From positions 278,329,770 to 278,393,769 of the forward strand of contig OX465595.1 of the NCBI GenBank assembly GCA_950022295.1: DNA of 64,000 nucleotides, read 5' to 3'. Below the pieces are notes generated by a model. That model did not search any database, was not told where the DNA came from, and was given only the letters and a program-made list of their open reading frames with translations. Origin of the DNA: Bromus sterilis (Eukaryota; Streptophyta; Magnoliopsida; Poales; Poaceae). A program made the position numbers and the translations under genes. This document shows, piece after piece, positions 44,337 to 54,699 of the stretch (position 1 is its first letter; every line of letters begins with the position of its first letter).

Positions 44337-45912
44337 ATTCTACACTCCAGTCCACTCAGCCAAGAAGTCGACTAAAGCTTGTGACTTGATCGCTTTATTG
44401 GGGTGGTAGTGGATATTAGAAGGAAGTAAATCTAGTCCCCACTTTGCAATGATGCCTGTTGCATATCTATTGTTCATGATTTCTGCAAGAGGAGCTTACG
44501 AGACAACAATAATGGAGTGATCTTCGAAATTATGTGCAAGCTTTTGAGATGCCAAGTAAATTCCCTTTGCCAATTTCTGATAGTGAGGATAGCGCTGCTT
44601 AGATGGTGTAAGGACCTCAGAGATGAAGTACACATGACCTTGAACCTTCTAAGCTTTCCATTCTTCCTCTCTTTCCACCAGTATAGCCACGCTGACCACT
44701 TGGCTTGTAGATGCAATATATAACAAGAGGGTTTCTTTTTCTTTTGGTGCTGCGAGGACTGGACGAGTTGACAATTGATTTTTTAGCTCATCAAAAGACA
44801 CTTGAGCTTATTCAGTCCAAACAAAATTTGGCGTTTTTTTCATTAGTTGGTAGAGAGGTAGGGCTTTCTCTCCAAGCCTGCAAATAAATCGACTAAGCTC
44901 GGAGCTCGGACATCTCGGAGCTCTTCTGGTGGCTTCATATTTTGGATTGCTGCAATCATTTCCGAGTTGGCCTCAATCCTACGCTCAAAAACCATGAATC
45001 CGAGTAACTTCCCTCCTGGTACAGCAGAAACACATTTTTTTGGGTTCAACTTGATGTTGTAAGCTCGGAGGCTCTTAAAGGTTTCAGCCAAATCTGCAAA
45101 ACAAACTGATTCCTTCAGCCGACTTCATTACAATATGGTTCACATATAATTGAACATTTCTGCCGATTTGCCAAATCAAACAGTTTTGCATCATATGTTG
45201 ATATGTGGCTATTGCATTCTTAAGTCCAAATTGCATTGTGGAGTAACAAAAAAAACCAAAAGGGGTTATGAATGTTGTTTTCAACTCATCTCATTCATAT
45301 ATCCGGATTTGATGGTAACCCGAGTATGCATCAAGGAAACACAATCTCTCACACCCTGATGTGGAATCAACAATTTGGTTAATGCGAGGAAGGGGAAAGT
45401 GGTCTTTTGGACAAACTTTATGGATATGACGAAAATCAACAGAAGTTCTCCAAGTTTTATCTTTCTTCGGAACCATTACAGGGTTAGCTAACCACTCGTG
45501 GTGGAACATCTCCCTGATGAATCCAGTTGCTAACAATCTTGCTACTTCCTGTCTAAAAGCCTTTATTTTTTCAGAAGAAAAACGCCTAAGGGAATCTTTA
45601 ACTGGTCTTGCTTTTGGATACACATGTAACTTCTACTCAGCCAATTCCCTTGGAATTCCCGGCATATCAAAGGGCTTCCATGCAAAGATATCACAGTTCT
45701 CATGGTGGAAGTTGATGAGCTCAAGTTCCTATTTAGGGTCCAAGTCGGTTGCAATGTTGGTGAACTTATTCTTGTCAGTAGGATGAATCTGTACCCTCTT
45801 GGTTTCTCCTGGTGACGCAATGATGACACCTTCTTGGGTTGGATCAATTCAGATGATTCGGTCACTTTCTTGTACTCGGCCCACTCAACTTCAGCCATCT
45901 GCTGGTCCGCAA
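44337..45912 (-). pseudogene. Tat-type pol remnant: reverse transcriptase and RNase H
   Basis: Minus-strand fragments in shifting frames. The first (45623-45291) has KDHFPLPRINQIVDSTSG and CFLDAYSGYHQIRIY; the next (45284-45084) has TTFITPFGFFCYSTMQFGLKNA. A third (45091-44843) has LNPKKC and GKLLGFMV. Scattered RNase H fragments (YPHYQKLAKGIY, then DFLAEWT next to the end) follow to 44337. At the catalytic site YVDD has become YVNH, so the enzyme is dead. The sequence stops within RNase H; no integrase remains. Lineage by memory of Tat/Ogre-like elements. Confidence 0.85.
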
Positions 45913-46347
45913 TCAATGATCCTTTCTACAACAGTTATTCAGCCTTCTTATAATCTCTTGAGACGGTGATGACACCATGTGGGTCAGGCATTTTAGCTTC
46001 AGGTAAACATAACAAGGTATGGCCATGAATTTTGCATAGGCTTCTCCTCCGAGTAAAGCATGATATGTGCTCGAAAAGTCAACTACCTCAAAGGTAATTT
46101 TTTCCTTCCGGAAGTTACTCGGGGTACCAAAGACCACATTGAGGGTGATCATGACCATTGAATGTGCCTTCTTTCCTGGGATGATTCCATGGAATTCTAG
46201 ATAGCTCTTGTGAAGTTTGGACAACGGGATGTTCATGCTCTTCAGGGTTCTGGCGTATAAAATGTTTATGCCACTACTTCCATCCATTAGGACATTTCTT
46301 AATCTAAAATTTCCATTGCCTGTTTTGACGAGTGGATCAATAATCAA
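45913..46347 (-). pseudogene. Tat-type aspartic protease remnant
   Basis: A 144-codon frame upstream of RT contains VLMDGSSGINILYARTL, the usual place of the Tat-type protease active site (D-G-x-S), then FHGIIPGKKAHSMVMITL and EVVDFSSTYHALLGG. The spacing matches Tat proteases, but the frame is cut off from both gag and RT by stops and frameshifts. It would have cleaved the polyprotein. Confidence 0.78.
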
Positions 46348-48820
46348 AGCATGCCTCCCTGGATGAGGAATATGAGGAGGGTGATCCGACTAGTTAAATG
46401 TGACCGGGGCATCCGCCCATTTCATGTAACTCAGAACTGTCGGGGCCGCCGAGTTGACTTCTCTGTATCGTATTTTCTCAATTGTTTTTTATTCTCGACC
46501 GGAAAAAATAACTAGCACGCCATCTTCTCGGGGGTAGCCATCACTATCCAAGTCCGAGTTGGCTGCCTTTTCTTGCTACTTTCTTTTTCTTGCTGAGTTC
46601 CTGCCTTCGCATTCGGAGCCGCCCTTCTAATCAGACGACACTGTTGAGTTGTATGATTTGGGAGCATCAACTTTCCTTCAGCATCTCGGGTCGTATGAAG
46701 AGGGCAGGGCTGATCTAAGACATCATCCTCATTTCCTGGTTTTTTCTGAAGAGGCTTCCATTCCTTTCTTGGCTACATTCTGCCATGAATTCTAGAGGCA
46801 TTTGCGGCTGCTACTAACTCGGCATCTGTTGGAGCATCTTCTGCCTTTCGCATATTGTTGCCACCTCGATGTGGTTGGTTCTTCTGGCGAATTTCCTCCT
46901 CACCATTGGCATATTTATTTGTGATTTCCATTAGTCTCACGAGTGAAGTGCCATGAGGAGACCTTGCTAACTTGAGGCTCAGTTCTTAGTACTTAACTCC
47001 TTGCTTGAAGGCGTGAATGGCTTGGAACTCGGAGACTCCTTCCACCGAGTTATGAAGCGTAATCCACCACTGGATTTAATCCTGAGTGGACTCGGTGTTT
47101 CCCTGAGCACAGAGCTGTAACTCGGTCAAACCTCCAGGCCGTTTGTAAGTTTCTTCAAAAAAATTGACGAAAACTCTCTCCAAATCCTCCCAAATCGAGA
47201 TACTTTTGGGGGGCAATTGATTCATGTCCGAGCTGAGCCTTCCAACATCAGATGGAGATGCATCATTGCTATCTCAACCCCTCCACCTCCTATCTGCACT
47301 GCTATTCTGTAATCATCCAACAAAGTCTGAGGCTTTTCATCGCCTTGGTACTTGTCCACCCCTTGTGCTATTAAGAAGTTAGGAGGAATCTCAGTGGAAC
47401 GAATCCTTTCGCTGAAACAAACTGGCCCTATAGACATCGAAGGGCGAGCCTGATCTTGCCAATGAAACCTAGCACAATCCACTCAGCTCTGCACCAAATG
47501 GCTTCGGGCATCATGATTAACATCGGTATATCGGGCACCTTGATGACCCGCTCGGCGTTGATGAAACTCTTCTCTTCGTGGAGCGCCTCTGTCCAATCTG
47601 TGGGCCCCATAATCGTCCTGCCCCCAAGTCTCTACACGCCGACGTTGATCATGGGGATATCCGTCTATGTGGTCATTCCTGTGCCGAGGCGATATGTTTC
47701 TGTTTATCGAGTATCATCGTAAGGTGTATGTACGGATTGCGACGTTCCATTGGGGGGAACCTGACAATGGACACGCTGCAATTATTGACTAACTTCAGTG
47801 TTTTGTGCCACTTCTCTCTGTAACAAGAATGCCAACTACTGAATTCCTTCTGCTACCGACCCACTAGGTTGCAAATAATTTGCAAACCGAGTTGCTGCTA
47901 TGAGGTTTTCCACTTGGGTTTCAAGAGCTCAGAAAGGTTCTCCTTCTCCCTCGCCTCGCAACTGCCGACTGGTTCTGCTTTGCTTGAGACCAGCAACCTC
48001 TCGGGCTTGACGCTCCAATATATTTTCCAACTCGGCTAGGCGTTCTCGCTCAACAAGATTGGCCAATTTGGCTACTTCTAGGCATCGCCCTTCCGGAGTA
48101 GCCGTATCGATGGGAGTGTGCAACAGTCGCTCTGCTGCCTCTGCACTTTCTTGTTTTCCCCAGTAAGCAGTCGGGGCTGCCGGCTCGACCCTCCGAGTTT
48201 CAATCTTCGGAAGGCGGGTGTACGCCGACCTGGTTCACGATTATTAGCCCCAGATGGGCTATCAGCTTCATTCCAAGCTGCATCAGCACGGACTGGTGAC
48301 GGTTGTGGTGGTGGTGTCTCAACCATACAAACTTCTGCAACTGCGATTAGAACGCCACTGCTACCCTGTTGTTCCACATCAGGCTCTGGGTCAGATGTCT
48401 GCATGCCTTCATCTTCGACTGTGTTGAAGAGATGCAAAATGGACGCCGCTGGGCCTTCTCTTGTTATCAGTACGTCAAGGGTCGGTGTGCTGACTCTACC
48501 GAGTCGATGACTGCCACCTGCTGCACCGCCACTTGCTTGTTGCGGTGAGAAACATGTGGGCGACCCGAACGCTTCTTCTTGCGATGAACAGACAAAAGGG
48601 CTTGTGCTTTCTGCTGAGGAGGCAGTTGGAGACGCAAGGCCTCCGACTCATCAGCTCGAAAGTGGACGCTGCTTCTTGAAGGCAACAATTGTGCTTGGAG
48701 CGGCGCGTCCGCTAACCAAGCGGAATCATCGACCACAAAGGCCAACGATCCGAAGAAAAACATCTCGTTGTGGAAAAGCTCGGGGCCGCGGGTCGACGCG
48801 GAAGACGAAGAGGAAACCAT
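46348..48820 (-). pseudogene. Tat-type gag remnant
   Basis: Begins at ATG 48820 with MVSSSSSASTRGPELFHNE and FFFGSLAFVVDDSAWLA, matching the fragment at 6063-6171. A heptad-like region (48123-47929, VERERLAELENILERQAREV) suggests a coiled coil. The capsid part (47482-47222) contains VDKYQGDEKPQTLLDDYRIA and MMHLHLMLEGSART. Frames change repeatedly and stops are frequent from 47222 to 46348, where only fragments of the C-terminal part are readable. It would have encoded the structural protein of the particle; this copy cannot. Confidence 0.75.
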
Positions 48821-48864
48821 CTCTGCAATTGCTAATCAACTCAGCCCCATAGTCGGCGCCAACT

Positions 48865-48885
48865 ATCGTGGATATAAACCTGACG
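48865..48885 (-). repeat. Tat-type LTR, surviving primer-side end
   Basis: TATCGTGGATATA and the following bases align with the start of the LTR at 6215, then the match stops at cctgac, where CACTA sequence begins. The LTR end has changed from TG to TA. Confidence 0.75.
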
Positions 48886-48889
48886 GGCA

Positions 48890-49395
48890 TATTCAGTGCA
48901 CCGAGTATTTTATCTGAGTGGTATAGGTTTGCAGTCATAATATGACCGTCGGGTAGAAAGCGCCATTGTTTGTGCGATGCCATCTGTCTGACAAAGATTG
49001 GTGTGCGCATGTAGTGGGATTTTTGAAGAATCCAGCATGGCATAAAAGGCCTTGGCAGTTTCCTCCGGTTCTTCGTCCACATGACGAGCATCGTTGTAGT
49101 AATTGACCATGTTTTCGATCCCTGTACCACAATCCTCGATGTGCTGAGGTTGGGCTGACTCGCCATGAAATGACCACAGCGTATAATTAGGCATGAAACC
49201 ATGCATCTGCAAGTGTTCACCCATTACATCCGTTGTCTGCCGTGAATAGTTCCTACATCTAGTGCAGGGGCACCATGTTCTTGGTTGGCTAGCATTAAAT
49301 GCGACCTCTAGGAACTCCTTGGTCTTGGTCGACCATTCCTCAGTCATATCTTTCTGACTAGGGTGACTAGTGTACATCCACGCGCGATCATTCAT
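48890..49395 (-). pseudogene. CACTA transposase, N-terminal fragment
   Basis: From ATG at 49395 the frame reads MNDRAWMYTSHPS and then a Cys-rich segment WCPCTRCRNY with GEHLQMHGFMPNYTLWSFHGE. This is the transposase-associated domain found at the N-terminus of En/Spm TNPD-type transposases. After about residue 120 the reading shifts frame and continues as FLPDGHIMTANLYHSDKILG, normally followed by the catalytic part. It is cut at about 48890, so the catalytic domain is absent and the product would be inactive. Confidence 0.82.
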
Positions 49396-49496
49396 TCTGT
49401 CTAGTACAAATTAACACAAGAAGGCATGTAATTAATTACGATGATATGGCATATGCACCTACCAGCTAATAGGTAAAGATAGGTCCTAATCCCATC

Positions 49497-49711
49497 CCGA
49501 GTGTGTGCAGATTGGGTTCATTTACCCATGCTCTCCTCCCGATCCGACGCACAATTTCGACAGCACCTCCCCGTTGTTCTCCTGATACACGTCTCCGCAT
49601 AAACCGAGAGGATGTGTACCCGGAGAACAACAAGGTGGCGCTGACGAAATCCTGCGTCCGATCGGGAGGAGAGCATATATCGAGAAATGAACGCAATCTA
49701 CACATACTCGG
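49497..49711. repeat. Long imperfect foldback in the CACTA leader
   Basis: Arm 49497-49581 and arm 49622-49711 are imperfect inverted copies with a 40 bp loop. Exact blocks include GTTGTTCTCC with GGAGAACAAC and TGCTCTCCTCCC with GGGAGGAGAGCA. It lies just upstream of the transposase start on the minus strand, so it would be part of the element's leader. Confidence 0.8.
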
Positions 49712-49879
49712 GTTGTCCATGGATAATGTTGGCAATTCGAAAGAATCCAATTATAGATATGCAAATGAATGCATATTTATAAATGGAATCTTTCGAACGG
49801 GAGACGCATATGGGTTACGCAACGGAACCTTACGTCTAAATTTTAACTCAATATGGGAAAGCGGTGGCTGAACTAAAGT

Positions 49880-50690
49880 CGTGCCATAAACCACGTAGCA
49901 AAGGGCATAACCAAACACAAACTTAACTAGGATGCTATAAAATCTTAACCACTAAATAATTACATAAGATCTAAATAAAAATATTTTCTTTTCTTTTCCA
50001 TTTTCCTTTCTACTAAATAATAATCATTTGCATTTCATTTCCACTAAATAAAATACTAATTCATTTTTTTCTATCTTTCTTTATCTCTTTTTCTTTCCTC
50101 TACTTCTACTTCTCTCTTCTTTTCTTTTGCTATAATTTCTCTCATTCTCTTCATATCTTCTCTACTTCTCTCTCCTTTTCTCTCAAATCCTTTCTTTCTT
50201 ATATTCCTCTACTTCTCAATTCTATTCTTTACCTAAATTTGTAATTAACAAAATGAAATCCTACAATAAACCCTAAACCTTTCTTCTTATACCTAAAATC
50301 TAATGAGCATGTCAAAACTAACAACCTTTCTTCTTTTCTTTCTTTTATTTCCTAAAAAAATCCTAACAACTAAATAATTTATATCCTTACAACTAAATCA
50401 ATTATTTCCTAAGAAAATCCTAACAACAAAAGCATTTATTCCTCTATTTTCTAACAACAAAAAATCATATGCATTTTCTCTCCTCTTTGCTTTCATCCTC
50501 TCATCTACCCTGTTTTTTCATTAACAACACTAATGAATCCTAAAGTCTAACTAACAAATTCTAATAACAAAATGAAAAGAAATAATAAATCCTAAACCCT
50601 AACGAACAGATTCTAATTAACAAAATGAAAACAAACAATAAATCCTAAACACTAACAAAAAATTAAGAAAATTTACAGGAGGAGGGGTAG
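49880..50690. other. AT- and pyrimidine-rich stretch of the CACTA element
   Basis: No gene. The plus strand is dominated by T/C runs (ctctacttctctc, tttcttttctttt) to about 50240 and then by repeated cctaacaactaaa and aatcctaaaccctaac-like phrases. This may be an intron or leader of the CACTA transposase gene; splice sites were not assigned. Confidence 0.5.
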
Positions 50691-51523
50691 CTCACCTCAA
50701 GGGGATCAAGCAGATCGTCGACGGTGACGGCCAGGGACAGAGGAGCTCGCCGGTGGAGGGTATTAGCCCCAGGACGGAGAGAGGAGCTCGCCGACGTTGA
50801 GGGAGAACCTGAAAAGAGAGAAAGTTAGAGAGACAGAGAGAGAGGAGATGAGATAAGGGGGCGTGTGGGGCAGGGGCGTACCAACGGAGGTGTTGGGAGC
50901 TCGGAGATGGCGCCCCGGACGAGAGAATGGGCGAAGGATTTCGCCGTCGCAGACCCAGCGGCGGAGGCGTTGACCTGCAGAGGAAGAGAAGGGGTGAGAG
51001 GAGAGATTTGGGAGGTGGCAGTGGTGGCGGCTACAGAGGGAGTGCCTTGGTGGTGGTGGCGGCTCACTGGTGTACGGGCGGAATGATGGGGTGGCGGCGG
51101 GGCACAACAAGGGAGAAGGTGGCGGAGAAATGTCGGAGAGTGGGAAGGGAATTTTGGGGGTTAGGGATGGCCCGACGGGGGATAATGGCACTAGGTGCTT
51201 GGTCTTCAGCCAGCTGACTGCAGATGCTTGGCCAACAGCTGGCTGAAGGCAAAGCAGCGGGCAGTTAAGCTTGCTCCGCCTGGTGGGGCCCTAGTTAGTT
51301 CTTTGTCGTCCTCATGTTGTTGCCGTCAACTTTAGTTGCATCTGCCGTCAGCCAGCTCACGGCGTTGAACGGGCTGACGACATAGCTCCGTTTTTCCTAC
51401 AACCAAAGCTTTGTCGTTAGCTTTCCACCTAGCGGACGACATAGTATTCTTTGCCATCAGCCTCGACAAAAAGCTGACAGCAAAGCCAGAAGCTAACGGC
51501 AAAACTCTTTGTTTCCAATAGTG

Positions 51524-51642
51524 AAACTCCTTATGATTCGGTAAGTTTATTTATTTTCTTAGGTATTCTTGAGAGGTCACGATACTAGGGGTACCCCTTG
51601 ATTCCTGATGCTTAAGGGTATACCTTTGGTATGACCACGACA
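51524..51642 (-). repeat. Tat-type LTR, surviving outer end
   Basis: Aligns with 6783-6901 (aaactccttatgattcg to tatgaccacgaca). It ends CCACGACA, the outer terminus of the right LTR. The flanking gtatc (51643-51647) may be the target duplication; its partner would lie outside the window. Confidence 0.85.
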
Positions 51643-51653
51643 GTATCAGAGCC
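51643..51653 (+). other. Remnant of an initiator-Met primer-binding site
   Basis: GTATCAGAGCC equals the initiator-Met primer-binding motif without its first two bases, TG. Those two bases would lie at the other flank of the Tat insertion. Confidence 0.55.
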
Positions 51654-52229
51654 CATGTTGACTGTAGGTCATGACCCTCAAAAATGGATAGGAAAAGTCA
51701 TAGGAACAAAATAATTATTTCACTCTTTAGTTAATTACTCTTATAACTAGTATCTCTCATCTATAATTCATCTTCTAAACTCCTTCTCTTGTTTTAATGT
51801 AAATGACCATCCTAGTTGCTTATGCCCCCGAAGATATGATTTTTGAGAAGTAGTTCATCAACATCAAGTTACAACTACAAGAATTAGGAGTATTATCCTA
51901 TGGATTCAATAAGGATTAGTGTTTACACTAAGAGAAGATCTTTAAGATCATCTTAGCTGAGAAGGATAAATCTTAGATTCAAACAACCACTTTTATGTGA
52001 AGTTAGATAAACGAATTGTGCGTAGTATGATGAGATCATATGTCTTGCACATATGACCTTACTCTAGGTGTTGTTTGTGTGGTGTGACTTTTGTGACTTT
52101 ATTGTTTGTTGTTATGTAATGTTGTTTGAACATAGGTGTTTTGCCCTGTTCTTGTCTATGCGCATGTGCTTGGTACTACCTTTAGATTTGTTTTTGTCTG
52201 TATCCTATTTCCCCTAGCCCTTGTCCTAT

Positions 52230-52880
52230 GGGCTCAATAGATGGAATATGAAGTAGGACTCACCTTTTCCGAGCCGATGACTAGAATGAAGGTGGAGTAA
52301 TGGATTCATCATATGGAGGAACACATGGAGCGTAACAAGGTTGGAAGTGATGACATGGTCCACTATGCTGTGAAAAACTGTGTAGAAGAGGCTGCTATTG
52401 GTGGACAATGCATCAGGCGATTAACGAATCAAGAAGGAAGATTTATTGGAAGGAGCTTATAAAGATTTTGTTGGGATCCCACCTCGTCACCCCGATGCAA
52501 AGGGAAGTAAACCTTAAGAGGCCCCATGCCTTCACAATTTTTGGGGAAGTAGGACACTCCTACAAAGGACACCAAGATGGATGTCCCTATTGTGAGGAAA
52601 TTCACTAGGGTGAAGAATGTCCCACCGCTCAAGAACATGTTTTTTGTGTCAAGCAACTGATCATTACCCTGTTCAGTTTCACCTTTAAACCATGACACAA
52701 CAAGTTATTCAAAAACAAAAGGAAGGAATGAAGAAGATTATCCAGGAGTTCAGGGAAGCACCCGTGAAGAAGAAAACGAAGGACCTTAGCCAACTTGAGT
52801 GTTACCGGTGAAGGAACATGGGACACTATGCCAACATGTGTCCAGGATTGAAGGGAAATAAGAAGATGTGAATGTGGGAA
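52230..52880 (+). pseudogene. Degenerate gag with a zinc knuckle
   Basis: Plus-strand fragments in several frames with many stops. The clearest is a CCHC-like knuckle at 52800-52841, reading CYR-stop-RNMGHYANMC: spacing C-x2-C-x4-H-x4-C, with the second Cys codon replaced by TGA. Upstream, a segment reads HHMEEHMERNKVGSDDMVHY. It would have been the nucleocapsid of the plus-strand element. No protease or RT follows before the CACTA insertion. Confidence 0.6.
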
Positions 52881-53668
52881 CAAAGCGTCGACATATTGAG
52901 GCTTACGTTTGGAAATTGGAGGATCGACGTTCGTAGATGTGCACAAAGTGTACGGTGTTACCTTTTAATGTTAGCTGGAGATGTTGATCGATGCATGTTT
53001 TTACTATGGATGGACTAGATGTTTTATGTCATGTTTTGTTTCGTTTTTGCTTGTGTCATTGACCCTGATATGTCTTTGATTGATGTTGTGTGTTGTGGCT
53101 TGTGTTTCTTCTTTGTGAGTAGAATAAGTTTACGTTTCATTAGAACCCATCTATTTAGTATGCTTCAAAACCGAAGGAGACACAACCACAAGAAGAATAA
53201 GTTGACAAGTGACTAGACGATACGAAGATTGTGTCGACAATGTAAAATTGAAGCTGTCGTCATTGAAGACTTGGAGACTTGGAAGATTCAAAGTTTCTAC
53301 CGTTATGTCTTTTCTGTGAGCTGTTATTTCTTGTTTTACCAACATCGACACATCAAAACTTATTTTCAAAACTTGTGTGATGTTTGTATGGGTATTTCTC
53401 TCTCTCTTTATGTTCTATTCCCCCTCAACCCAATAACTACACTGAAGGAGTTACTACAATGGCTGCTCATGTCAAGACTAGAATAAATATTGATTCAACC
53501 GATGCCAAGTTCAAAGTTAACCCCACGTGCCAGGATCTTACAACAAGCAAGCACAAAATTGCTGAAGGACAAACCCTGAAGGAAGTTGTAGTTCACAAGT
53601 ACATGTTCTATAGTAGTTTGCGCAAACCTCACACTACTAGGGAAATAGCTATACATGGAAAGCTTATT

Positions 53669-53919
53669 AGTGGCGCATTTTATATGTAATGCGCCACTAT
53701 GTTGTAAGGGGTGGCGCATTTTTTTAAATGCGCCACCCCTAAGAATGGGCCAGCCCAGGATCCCCTTATACGTGGCGCATTCAGATAAATGCGCCACCAA
53801 TAAGAACCTTATAGGTGGCGCATTTTGGAAATGCGCCACCCCTAAAGAATTATTAGTGGCGCATCCAGAATGCGCCACCCATAAGCTCTTAGGGGTGACG
53901 CATCTTGCATATGCGCCAC
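53669..53919. repeat. Six subterminal hairpins of the miniature CACTA
   Basis: Palindromes at 53669-53698, 53708-53740, 53772-53798, 53814-53840, 53856-53878 and 53895-53919 share GTGGCGCAT, a short variable loop and ATGCGCCAC. More occur at 54293-54328 (15 bp perfect arms starting ACTAGTGGCGCATTT, 6 bp loop), 54794-54840 and 54871-54892. CACTA transposases bind repeated subterminal motifs, so these are likely binding sites; the hairpin form is unusual. Confidence 0.85.
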
Positions 53920-54639
53920 TACTAAGCAAAAATTGTGCGGGAAAATCACCAATTACACCCCCCCACCGTGGACACCCTTTTCAATTTTAAAAACATTAGA
54001 AAAAATGATAGAAATGTTAAAAAAAAATAAAAAAAATAAGTTTCCCATATGACATGTGGTCTAGTTGTTAGGAAAATTTACAAATATGAATTTTGACTTT
54101 TGTTGCAAAATCTCTCGAGGTTTTTGTAAAATGGGCATAACTTTTGCATATGACCTTCGATGAAAAAGTTTTTTATATGAAAAATCATCTACTCGAAAAG
54201 TTACTCTAAAAATCCTCAAAAACCTAATAGAAAAAAAAGTTACGGGCATTTGAAGATCTGGAGACAGGAAAAATGAAAAAAAAATTGAACTTACTAGTGG
54301 CGCATTTTGTATGAAATGCGCCACTAGTAACAGAAAAAAAAATTAAAAAAATTAAAAAAATATATTTTTTATTTTTTTAAAATTCAAAATAGGCTAGAGG
54401 ACCAATCGGGAAGTTTAAAAAAAGTTGAAAATTTTAGATAGTAACAATAGAAAAGTAAAAAAAAATTAATTTTTTTTTAAAAAGTTCAAAATATGCTAAT
54501 GGTCCCATCGAGAAAGTTTCAAAAAAATGTTGAAAATTTCAGCACACCCATTAACATTAACAAGGTCCTAGACATCAACATGGTTTAATAGGATTTATAT
54601 GTTAGATATATCCACAAGTGTCTGCTAGGTGAGCTGGAG

Positions 54640-54699
54640 TGAGAGTTGAATAGAACCGAGCACTGGAGTAGTGCTGGGATGGGTGACCCTCGGGGAAGT
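54640..54699 (+). pseudogene. 5S rRNA-derived fragment
   Basis: 54666-54699 reads gagtagtgctGGATGGGTGACC-like sequence followed by ctcggggaagt. This resembles the 3' half of plant 5S rRNA, which as I remember it contains gagtagtactaggatgggtgacctcctgggaagt. The 12 bases GGATGGGTGACC (54677-54688) are identical to the internal-promoter box C region. The upstream agagttgaatag may correspond to cgaagttaagcg but is weak. The 5' half of 5S is not seen, so this is not a functional gene. Confidence 0.65.

Larger units (their letters stand above)
48886..51523 (-). mobile_element. CACTA (En/Spm) element, 5' half only
   Basis: The minus strand starts CACTATTGGAAAC at 51523, with subterminal GCCGTTAGC/GCTGACGGC-type motifs typical of CACTA elements. 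A GC-rich leader (50690-51180), a long AT- and CT-rich stretch (49880-50690), a foldback (49497-49711) and the start of the transposase (49395 down) follow. It ends inside the transposase at about 48886, next to the Tat LTR end. About 550 bp of the Tat LTR seen at 6236-6783 are absent here, so a deletion accompanied or followed insertion. No second terminal repeat is present. Confidence 0.75.
6063..51642 (-). mobile_element. Tat-type Gypsy element, heavily interrupted
   Basis: Parts on the minus strand are: a gag start fragment and primer-binding side (6063-6214), a complete LTR (6215-6901), a repeat-rich polypurine side (6902-7503), pol and gag remains (44337-48820), a primer-binding side and a damaged LTR (48865-48885 plus 51524-51642). 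The protease motif (DGSSGINILYA), the RT-region motif GKLLGFMV and the gag motif VDKYQGDEKPQTLLDDYRIA point to the Tat/Ogre-like lineage. Because gag sequence also lies left of the first LTR, the original array was probably internal-LTR-internal-LTR. Insertions at 1-6062, 7504-44336 and 48886-51523 have broken it. The RNase H C-terminus and integrase are missing at the 44336/44337 junction. Confidence 0.7.
51643..53631 (+). mobile_element. Degenerate plus-strand retroelement, leader and gag
   Basis: Begins with a primer-binding-site remnant (GTATCAGAGCC) directly at the Tat LTR end, so the Tat element seems to have inserted into this site. A leader without genes follows (51654-52220), then broken gag (52230-52880) and about 750 bp in which I see only short frames. 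The LTR of this element is not in the window. It is interrupted at 53631 by the miniature CACTA; tca (53629-53631) is the target duplication. Family unknown. Confidence 0.5.

Noticed and set aside
50763..51191. 142-codon Pro/Ser-rich minus-strand frame near the CACTA end
   Set aside because: It sits in the leader of the CACTA element and is low complexity; the recognisable transposase starts at 49395.
53669..53919. Regularly spaced palindromic repeats resembling a CRISPR array
   Set aside because: Repeats are inverted pairs inside a CACTA element with terminal repeats and a 3 bp duplication in a plant genome; spacers are irregular and partly similar.
54640..54699. Functional 5S rRNA gene or a Cassandra element
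   Set aside because: Only part of the 5S 3' half is visible, the 5' half including box A is not, and the surrounding element has CACTA terminal repeats rather than Cassandra LTRs.
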